Made by a program: the position numbers and the translations under genes. 18,399 bases of DNA from NCBI GenBank assembly GCA_002358855.1, contig DEPQ01000062.1, positions 1 through 18,399 of the forward strand, written 5' to 3'. The notes under the pieces were generated by a model, which saw only the letters and a list, made by a program, of their open reading frames with translations, was not told the DNA's origin and did not search any database. Shown in pieces: positions 7,184-12,657 of the stretch (within the stretch, counting starts at the first letter, position 1; every line of letters starts with the position of its first letter). Origin of the DNA: Bacteroidales bacterium UBA3388. GTDB taxonomy: Bacteria > Bacteroidota > Bacteroidia > Bacteroidales > P3.

Positions 7184-7214
7184 CAAAGATACTAATTATT
7201 ATTGTATCTACAAA
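7184..7214 (-). promoter_or_regulatory. Consensus promoter of the rimP-nusA-infB operon
   Basis: On the minus strand the -33 TTTG (7214-7211) is exactly 19 bp from the -7 TATCTTTG (7191-7184), a full match to the Bacteroidota consensus. The predicted start (about 7176-7180) gives a leader of about 55 nt. The -33 element is only 2 bp from the stop codon of the upstream lipoprotein gene. Confidence 0.8.
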
Positions 7215-7216
7215 AT

Positions 7217-7726
7217 TTATTGATTTTTTTGTTCAAATTGACGTATCAAATCCATTTCATCTTTCATAGTATCCATAATCAAAAGCGTACGTGCTTGGTC
7301 ACAAAGATTTGAATTGGGATATTTTTCAATAAACAAAGTAAATGCCTCTGCCGCTTTCTCCTTATTAAGACAAGTTTGAGAGAAAACAATACCTTTTAGA
7401 AAATAAGCACTCTCTACAAGAACGTTATCGGGATACTCCGCTATCAATCTATCATATGTCTTAATAGATTCAATACATCTTTTAGTGTTTGCATACACAT
7501 CTGCTGCACGATAAAGATAGGTGGCACACAAAGAATCTTCGGGATAGTTCTTTACATAATTCAAATAGCCGTTTATAAGCGAATCCGCTTTCTCATAACT
7601 AATCACCTTAACGTCCGAAAGGGTAGAACGCTCCATTTGTTCAATCAACTCTTTGTCTTGTTGCTTTTTATCCGCTGAACAAGAAATAAAACCAAAAACA
7701 AATAAAACCAAAAACAGTCTTTTCAT
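7217..7726 (-). CDS. TPR-type lipoprotein (BamD/YbgF-like repeats)
   Basis: The 169-residue product starts with MKRLFLVLFVFGFISC, a lipoprotein signal peptide with the lipid-anchored Cys at 16. The mature part carries tetratricopeptide-like helical repeats, visible as spaced YP-D/N turns: NYPEDSLCATYLYRAADVY, EYPDNVLVESAYFLKG and KYPNSNLCDQAR. These match the spacing of BamD/YbgF-like repeats. It is expected to be anchored in the envelope as a protein-protein adaptor. It follows def by 7 nt as the last gene of ruvX-def-TPR. It is shorter than BamD, so I do not assign it as that factor. Confidence 0.85.
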   Translation of the reverse strand: MKRLFLVLFVFGFISCSADKKQQDKELIEQMERSTLSDVKVISYEKADSLINGYLNYVKNYPEDSLCATYLYRAADVYANTKRCIESIKTYDRLIAEYPDNVLVESAYFLKGIVFSQTCLNKEKAAEAFTLFIEKYPNSNLCDQARTLLIMDTMKDEMDLIRQFEQKNQ

Positions 7727-7733
7727 AAATAAT

Positions 7734-8297
7734 TTATTTCTTTGGATTTTGTTTCATTCTATAACTTGTACGCACTCTATTGTTTGCAATATCATTTAGC
7801 TTTCTTTTCAATAAAGTTTTTCTCAAAGAAGATAATCTATCCACAAACACCTTACCTTGTAAGTGATCATACTCGTGTTGAAACACTCTTGCACGAATAC
7901 CACTCAACTCTTCGGTGTGCTCAACGAAGTTTTCGTCAAAATATCTTACCACAACCTCGCTCGGACGTGCTACTTCCTCGTGAATTTCAGGCAAAGACAG
8001 ACAGCCTTCCTCAAAATCGCTCCACATTTCTCCTTTATATTCAAGAATAGTTGGGTTAATAAAAACTTGCTTAAAGCCTTCTGCTTCGGGATATGTTTCT
8101 TTGAAAGGATCTGCATCAACAACTATCAAACGAATAGAAAGATTTATTTGAGGAGCAGCCAAGCCTACACCATTTGCTGCATACATAGTCTCAAACATAT
8201 CTTCAATTAACTTTGCTAAATCAGGATAATCCTTTGTTATTTCTTGTGCTTCTTTTTTCAAAACACTATTTCCGTAACCTACAATTGGAAGTATCAT
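7734..8297 (-). CDS. def: Peptide deformylase
   Basis: The enzyme removes the formyl group from the N-terminal fMet of nascent proteins, using a metal (usually Fe2+). All three family motifs are intact in the 187 residues: GVGLAAPQ (43-50, with the oxyanion Gln50), EGCLSLP (97-103, metal-ligand Cys99) and QHEYDH (140-145, ligands His141 and His145, catalytic Glu142). Length and N-terminus (MILPIVGYGNSVL) are normal for a bacterial type I/II enzyme. It is 6 nt after ruvX and 7 nt before the TPR lipoprotein gene, so the three are one operon. Confidence 0.98.
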   Translation of the reverse strand: MILPIVGYGNSVLKKEAQEITKDYPDLAKLIEDMFETMYAANGVGLAAPQINLSIRLIVVDADPFKETYPEAEGFKQVFINPTILEYKGEMWSDFEEGCLSLPEIHEEVARPSEVVVRYFDENFVEHTEELSGIRARVFQHEYDHLQGKVFVDRLSSLRKTLLKRKLNDIANNRVRTSYRMKQNPKK

Positions 8298-8303
8298 TTC
8301 TTA

Positions 8304-8720
8304 TTAAATTTGTTTCATTTTCATAAAATCCTGCAATATTAAAACTGCAGCAACAGTATCTATCAAGCCTTTTTCTTGACGTTTCTTTTTAGTTTTACCC
8401 GATTTTGCAATAGTTTGACTCGCAATTTTGGAAGTAAACCTTTCGTCAATCATATAAATATCTATGTCAGGGAACTTATCACCTAATTCATCAACAAAAA
8501 GATGTACCGCCTTAGCACTTTCAGACGGCGTATTATCTAACTGCTTAGGGTCTCCCACAACAATAGCATCTATCGTTTCGCGACTCATATAATCCTTTAA
8601 ATAAGGGAAGATGTCCACCGTAGGCACTGTGTTTAAAGGTGTAGCAATCACTTGCATATTATCGCTCACCGCAATACCTACGCGTTTCAGCCCATAATCA
8701 ATTGCCATTAAACGTCCCAT
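8304..8720 (-). CDS. ruvX: RuvX/YqgF family pre-16S rRNA nuclease / putative Holliday junction resolvase
   Basis: The 138-residue protein has the RNase H-like YqgF fold markers in order: AIDYGLKRVGIAVSD (6-20, catalytic Asp8), VVGDPKQLDNTPSESA (54-69), IDERFTS (91-97, Glu93) and KGLIDTVAAVLILQDF (118-132, Asp121). E. coli YqgF is involved in maturing the 5' end of 16S rRNA; other members cut branched DNA. It is first in the ruvX-def-TPR operon. The start at 8720 is supported by family length and a promoter about 25 nt upstream. Confidence 0.96.
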   Translation of the reverse strand: MGRLMAIDYGLKRVGIAVSDNMQVIATPLNTVPTVDIFPYLKDYMSRETIDAIVVGDPKQLDNTPSESAKAVHLFVDELGDKFPDIDIYMIDERFTSKIASQTIAKSGKTKKKRQEKGLIDTVAAVLILQDFMKMKQI

Positions 8721-8745
8721 ATCCTTATTCTTTAAAAAAGAATTG

Positions 8746-8776
8746 CAAATTTACGAAAAGAAACTAAAAAAACAAA
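8746..8776 (-). promoter_or_regulatory. Consensus promoter of the ruvX-def operon
   Basis: On the minus strand TTTG (8776-8773) is 19 bp from TAAATTTG (8753-8746). The predicted start is near 8738-8742. A 7-bp hairpin, ATTCTTT-TTT-AAAGAAT (8743-8727), would then sit at the extreme 5' end of the mRNA, 7 nt before the ruvX ATG. Confidence 0.75.
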
Positions 8777-8830
8777 GAATTGAAAAAATAATCTTTCGCT
8801 CCAAAACAAAAATAAAAGCGTTTTTTTACC

Positions 8831-8940
8831 ACTTAACGCCAAATGCGTGCAATATCACGCCGAGATACGACCAATATCATCAAGAAATACACTCTGTATC
8901 ACACCGAGATACTACACGTATCACGGCATTGAATTTTTCC
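8831..8940. repeat. 22-bp tandem array of dyad-symmetric elements
   Basis: TATC recurs at exactly 22-bp steps, at 8853, 8875, 8897 and 8919. Units begin TATCACGCCGAGATACGAC (8853), TATCATCAAGAAATACACT (8875), TATCACACCGAGATACTAC (8897) and TATCACGGCATTGAAT (8919, decaying). Units 1 and 3 match at 17 of 19 bases. Each junction makes an inverted repeat of the form GATAC-N5-GTATC (perfect at 8908-8922; GATAC-N5-ATATC at 8864-8878; AATAC-N5-GTATC at 8886-8900). A degenerate half-site AATGC-N5-ATATC precedes it at 8842-8856. Two helical turns per unit would place all sites on one face of DNA. The array is about 55-150 bp upstream of the ruvX -33 element. Confidence 0.6.
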
Positions 8941-9205
8941 AAAAGCAAGGTTGATTTCCAAAAGACTTTGTTTACAAATTTTTTGTGCTTAAAAAAAATA
9001 AATATTTTCAAGAGATAATGCATGAAAAAGGTAGTCTGCTATTTCAATATTTAGATACATATATTGAGCAACTAAGAGAGACTTGTTTTAAACTTTATTC
9101 TATTAGATAAATTTGACGGAAGATGTTGGCAAGTTCAATGGAATCAAGAGAGAAATGATAGAGGCGTTTGGCGAATTTACTAATTCGTGTAATAATATCC
9201 AAAGA
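8941..9205. other. Intergenic stretch with possible gene remnant (9018-9183)
   Basis: No intact gene is seen. Two short plus-strand frames overlap. ATG 9018 to TAA 9110 gives 30 residues (MHEKGSLLFQYLDTYIEQLR...). The frame open from 9076 to TAA 9183 encodes DKFDGRCWQVQWNQERNDRG followed by VWRIY, with three Trp in the last 23 residues. The second looks more protein-like than expected from AT-rich random DNA and has no start codon, so the pair may be the frameshifted tail of a decayed gene. I recognise no family. Low confidence. Confidence 0.25.
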
Positions 9206-9258
9206 AAAACGCTCGTGAGTCTTTACTTTATTTTGACAAACGAGCGTTTTATTTTTTT
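9206..9258. terminator. Intrinsic terminator after the peptidase gene (bidirectional)
   Basis: An 11-bp perfect stem pairs AAAACGCTCGT (9206-9216) with ACGAGCGTTTT (9240-9250), with a 23-nt loop. On the minus strand it is followed by TTTCTTTGG-like T-rich sequence after the stem's own T run; on the plus strand by ATTTTTTT. It lies 7 bp beyond the peptidase stop codon and ends the barrel-barrel-peptidase operon. Confidence 0.75.
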
Positions 9259-9264
9259 ATTTCT

Positions 9265-11304
9265 TTACTTATTCATTATTCTTTGAACTTCATCAAGTAT
9301 TGGTTGTGTGCTTATGTTTGCTCCAACGGCTTGTTGCATCCATTCTTGTGGGGTTAAGCGTCCTAAGGTGTAGATTCGCTTGATTTCGTTAGCAAATTCT
9401 TGTTTTGAATTGAACTTTGCAAAATGACTTTCAAGTTGATATTCTATTATACTGCCTAATGGATAGTTTGGAAGATACATTGGTGAGTTTACCATGTGAG
9501 AATAAATCGCTAAGAGTGGAGAATCTTTTGTTCCAAGTACGGGTTCGTAGTATTTATTCCATGTTTCTTTTGCTATTCTAAGAGTTGCGTTCTTTAAGTC
9601 TTCGGCTGTTGCTTCTGGATTGTCGTATAACCATTCCCAAACTGCCATATCTACAAGTGCAACGCCCATTATTTCATATAATCCCCAGAAAATATCAAGT
9701 GTTGTATTGTCGTTGCGTTCTGTGTCAAAGCCAAGAAGTTCTAAGTCTCTTTTTTGGAAAATGAAAGCTAAGGCTTCTGTGAATCCTGTATTAGGAACGC
9801 CGTTTAATGTGTAGTAATCTATTTTGTAAAGGTCGAGTGTTTGTTCTACATTATGACCAAATTCGTGTACGGCAATGTTATATCCTTTGTAATCCATACC
9901 TTTGCCGCTTATTCTTGTGCGTAGGCGTGCAGGTTCCCATCTTCCTTGTGCTCCCCAAGCGTGTCCACTTCCTCTTGCACCTTCTACCACAATTCTATCA
10001 GACAAAAATTTTGCGTCTTCTTTGCTAAATCCTAACACTTCTAACATTCGTGGCATATCGTCTTGAAATGCTTGTGCTGTTGGATACTTTGCTTGTGTTT
10101 TTTCAGTAAGCATATCTTCAGAAAGTGTAGAACGGCTTTTGAATCCATCGTACCAAATATCGTAAGGACGAAGTTGTCTTCCTAAACGACTTTCTATTAG
10201 TTTTGCAACTTGTTTTACTTGGTCAGAAGATACAAGGTGTGTGAAGAGTTCTTTGATTTGTTCAACTGACATCTCCATTCCTCCCTCAAAGTTACGTTTT
10301 ATGCCTGTTGGAAGGGCAGGAGTGTATGGGTCAATCTTCTTTTCTACTTTGTAAGCGTCTAATATATGTTGATAACGTCTTGCTCCTTCGCTTGCAAGTG
10401 TTACTTCTTTTCCGCCTTTGAATGTTTTATTTGTGTAAGGGTTCCAATCGTATTCTGCATTGTTGATTACATCAAGCGGAATTGTTTGATCAACGATTCT
10501 TTCCATAACTTTATAAATCATTTCTTGCTTTTCAAAAGCGTTAGGTAGGCTTGCGTAGTTTGATTTTATTTCATCACGCAAATTCCAGTGTGAAAGCAAG
10601 ACCATATCCTTTGGAAAAAGTTTTTCTCCCTTTTCATTCAAAAGATTTCCCATCATTATATTGTACTCAGCGATATAATTCTCGCTATTTCCGTTTACAA
10701 TATTTTTTTCAGCGGTTAATTCGGCAGGGATTCTGTCGGTAAACGCATCGCCAAGTCTTGCATAACCCCATTCTAACCTTGACCAATTTTTGCCAAGTGT
10801 GTTCTTTTCTTCAAGAGTGTAGTTTGGAAAGTTCGCAATCGTTATAAAGGCAAATTTATTTGCAAATAAGTCATCGCTAAGGTGTGAGAAAGGAGTGTAA
10901 GACCCCATTAAATAATCTACTTCTATTGGATCTGCTCCCGCAAGGTGTAAAGGCTTTTGCAATTCTACTGATAACTGATTAGAAGTTCCATAAAGTCTTT
11001 CCAATATGTAACAAATACGTGAGAAAAGGTATTCTTTTTCTTCAGGAGTCTTTGCATAATTTTTTACAATCAAGGTTTTGAAATCTTCTTGTGTGCCATC
11101 TTCCATTTTCCACAAGGCTGCTGCTTGATTAACTCCTTTTTCCAATAGTTTTATGTCGCATTTAGGAGCAGATTTCTTGATTTCTTCTATCGTTTGCTTA
11201 ATTGTGTCGTCAGAAATGAACTTTTTTGTTTCATTATCTGCTGATTTACATCCCACAATCATTACTAAAAGTGAGAGAAATAAAGCTTTAAATGATTTTT
11301 TCAT
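9265..11304 (-). CDS. Lipoprotein zinc metallopeptidase, clan MA(E), M3-like
   Basis: The 679-residue product starts with a lipoprotein signal, MKKSFKALFLSLLVMIVGC, with lipidated Cys19. A gluzincin site is visible: HEFGH at 480-484 (zinc ligands His480 and His484, catalytic Glu481) within GYNIAVHEFGHNVEQ, and a Glu at 510 in NTGFTEALAF as the likely third ligand. The 30-residue spacing from the first His is close to that in M3 oligopeptidases. The HExxH site rules out the HExxxGH of dipeptidyl peptidase III (M49). An RGSGHAWGAQGRWEPARLRTR segment precedes the site. The long helical N-terminal part and lipid anchor suggest a cell-envelope oligopeptidase; substrate unknown. No type IX secretion C-terminal domain is seen. 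It lies 26 nt after the barrel gene pair, in the same apparent operon. Confidence 0.8.
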   Translation of the reverse strand: MKKSFKALFLSLLVMIVGCKSADNETKKFISDDTIKQTIEEIKKSAPKCDIKLLEKGVNQAAALWKMEDGTQEDFKTLIVKNYAKTPEEKEYLFSRICYILERLYGTSNQLSVELQKPLHLAGADPIEVDYLMGSYTPFSHLSDDLFANKFAFITIANFPNYTLEEKNTLGKNWSRLEWGYARLGDAFTDRIPAELTAEKNIVNGNSENYIAEYNIMMGNLLNEKGEKLFPKDMVLLSHWNLRDEIKSNYASLPNAFEKQEMIYKVMERIVDQTIPLDVINNAEYDWNPYTNKTFKGGKEVTLASEGARRYQHILDAYKVEKKIDPYTPALPTGIKRNFEGGMEMSVEQIKELFTHLVSSDQVKQVAKLIESRLGRQLRPYDIWYDGFKSRSTLSEDMLTEKTQAKYPTAQAFQDDMPRMLEVLGFSKEDAKFLSDRIVVEGARGSGHAWGAQGRWEPARLRTRISGKGMDYKGYNIAVHEFGHNVEQTLDLYKIDYYTLNGVPNTGFTEALAFIFQKRDLELLGFDTERNDNTTLDIFWGLYEIMGVALVDMAVWEWLYDNPEATAEDLKNATLRIAKETWNKYYEPVLGTKDSPLLAIYSHMVNSPMYLPNYPLGSIIEYQLESHFAKFNSKQEFANEIKRIYTLGRLTPQEWMQQAVGANISTQPILDEVQRIMNK

Positions 11305-11330
11305 TGTTTTATTTTTTTATTGTTTATTTA

Positions 11331-11930
11331 TTAAAATTTTATATCCCAACCTAAGTTTATCATTCCCTTTGAGCCCCAACCACATTCCATAAAAAATCCA
11401 TTGTCTCTATTGGTTGAAAAACAGAAAGGATAGAAATTGAACATTGGAATGCCTATTCCTCCTGATGAAAGCGAGTTTTCGTGCAAACTATTGAAGACAC
11501 CAAGATAAAAACCTCCTATCCCAAAAACTCCATATCCATAAAAATTCTCTTTTTTGAAATATGTTACATTTAGGTTCGCCATAAGTGTTGGAGAAAGTAT
11601 TGTAGTATAGTCTCTATCTGTGCTATTTTCGAAAGTTTGGTATCTTCCTGCGTATCCAATAGCAACTTGTAATCCTAAACTTACGCGATCGTTAAAGGAA
11701 TACGCTACTTCAAAGTTCGGAGTAATTAAAGGATAAATTTTAATTATACCATCGCTTTGATTTCCTGCTATTCCATCGTATCCAATCTCAACTAAACCAA
11801 ATAAATCTTGTACAGAAATAAATCCACCTCCTAATTTAGCGTTCCATTTCGATGTTTCTTGTGCTGAAAGTGGCTTAAAACTTACGCAAAGCACTAATGC
11901 TATTGCTAAAAATGTTAATATTTTTTTCAT
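11331..11930 (-). CDS. Exported outer-membrane beta-barrel-like protein (paralogue 1)
   Basis: The 199-residue product has a classic signal peptide, MKKILTFLAIALVLCVSFKP-LSA, with cleavage likely after Ala23. Cys15 is not in a lipobox. The mature part alternates aromatic/hydrophobic and polar residues with Gly-rich turns (VSLGLQVAIGYAG, ENFYGYGVFGIGGFYLGVF) and ends INLGWDIKF, with a terminal Phe as in outer-membrane barrel beta-signals. It is predicted to be an 8-strand-type outer-membrane protein. It is a tandem paralogue of the next gene upstream, sharing among others the C-terminal block IPMFNFYP-CFSTN-DNGF-ME-G-GSKG--NLGW. Spacing is 31 nt from that gene and 26 nt to the peptidase gene. 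Function unknown. Confidence 0.82.
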   Translation of the reverse strand: MKKILTFLAIALVLCVSFKPLSAQETSKWNAKLGGGFISVQDLFGLVEIGYDGIAGNQSDGIIKIYPLITPNFEVAYSFNDRVSLGLQVAIGYAGRYQTFENSTDRDYTTILSPTLMANLNVTYFKKENFYGYGVFGIGGFYLGVFNSLHENSLSSGGIGIPMFNFYPFCFSTNRDNGFFMECGWGSKGMINLGWDIKF

Positions 11931-11961
11931 ATTCTTAAAGTTTTTCTTATAATTTTTGAAA

Positions 11962-12561
11962 CTATAATTTCATTTCCCAACCTAAGTTTAACCAACCTTT
12001 ACTTCCGTAGCCTACTTCCATATAAAATCCGTTGTCTTTATTGGTTGAAAAGCATAAAGGATAGAAGTTAAACATAGGAATTGCTGTAAACCCCATTTCT
12101 TTTGAGTAATAAGGAGAATTGTCAATCCAAATAAAGGTTGATGCCCCTAATCCAAAGAGTCCATACATTGAAAAACTTCCGCTTTTTAAGTAATTGACTT
12201 TTAAATTCGCCATTAGGGTAGGATAAATCATACTACTTCTACCTCTTGCTCCGTCATCAATGTATTCGTATCTTGCTGTGGCGTAGCCAAGCGTTAGTTG
12301 ACCGCCTACACTTATGTATTTGTTGCATTCATACGACATTTCAAAACTTGGAGTGATTAAAGGAAGAAATCTAAAATCTACATTAGTTGCTCTATCAATA
12401 TCTTCACCAAGACCAATTGTTAATAAAGGAATAAAATCTTGAAGACCAAAAAAGCCAACCCCTAAACGAGCGTCCCAACGATTTGTGTCTTGTGCCGAAA
12501 GTGGCTTAAAACCTACGCAAAACACTAATGCTATTGCTAAAAATGTTAATGTCTTTTTCAT
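11962..12561 (-). CDS. Exported outer-membrane beta-barrel-like protein (paralogue 2)
   Basis: The product is exactly the length of its neighbour (199 residues), with signal peptide MKKTLTFLAIALVFCVGFKP-LSA. Its beta-barrel-like body includes VGGQLTLGYATARYEY and SMYGLFGLGASTF, and it ends LNLGWEMKL. The DNA coding for its signal peptide differs from paralogue 1 at only 5 of 73 bases, while the mature parts have diverged much more. It is the first gene of the apparent operon: a -7 promoter element lies 20 bp upstream. No family name is recognised. An outer-membrane location is inferred from the signal peptide, strand pattern and terminal hydrophobic residue. Confidence 0.82.
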   Translation of the reverse strand: MKKTLTFLAIALVFCVGFKPLSAQDTNRWDARLGVGFFGLQDFIPLLTIGLGEDIDRATNVDFRFLPLITPSFEMSYECNKYISVGGQLTLGYATARYEYIDDGARGRSSMIYPTLMANLKVNYLKSGSFSMYGLFGLGASTFIWIDNSPYYSKEMGFTAIPMFNFYPLCFSTNKDNGFYMEVGYGSKGWLNLGWEMKL

Positions 12562-12580
12562 ACTATTAAAGTTTTTTTTG

Positions 12581-12588
12581 CAAATATA
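12581..12588 (-). promoter_or_regulatory. -7 promoter element for the barrel-peptidase operon
   Basis: TATATTTG on the minus strand matches TAnnTTTG, followed by CAAAA, giving a leader of about 15 nt. No -33 TTG is found at the right distance. That position is instead covered by one arm of the hairpin at 12604-12637, so the promoter may be weak or need an activator. Confidence 0.5.
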
Positions 12589-12603
12589 CTAAAATAAATA
12601 AAT

Positions 12604-12637
12604 AATTCTTTGTTTTAATAAAATAAAACAAAGAATT
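12604..12637 (-). terminator. Hairpin after sprA, likely terminator
   Basis: A perfect 14-bp stem pairs AATTCTTTGTTTTA (12604-12617) with TAAAACAAAGAATT (12624-12637), with a 6-nt loop. It lies 20 bp downstream of the sprA stop codon. The following minus-strand sequence ATTTATTTATTTT is a broken U-tract, so termination may be incomplete. The stem overlaps the region where the -33 box of the next operon would be. Confidence 0.6.
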
Positions 12638-12657
12638 AAAAAAATATTTCTTTGATT

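Noticed and set aside
8831..8940. CRISPR array for the 22-bp repeats
   Set aside because: Repeat units are contiguous and imperfect, with no unique spacers of regular length and no cas genes nearby.
8743..9018. 91-codon plus-strand open frame starting with TTG
   Set aside because: It runs through the ruvX promoter and the 22-bp repeats. Its protein sequence is dictated by these and low-complexity A-rich DNA.
9265..11304. Dipeptidyl peptidase III (M49)
   Set aside because: M49 enzymes have HExxxGH; this protein has HEFGH, a standard HExxH, with a downstream Glu.
9265..11304. T9SS cargo
   Set aside because: The C-terminus is helical-looking and lacks the beta-sandwich C-terminal domain motifs of T9SS substrates; the N-terminus is a lipoprotein signal.
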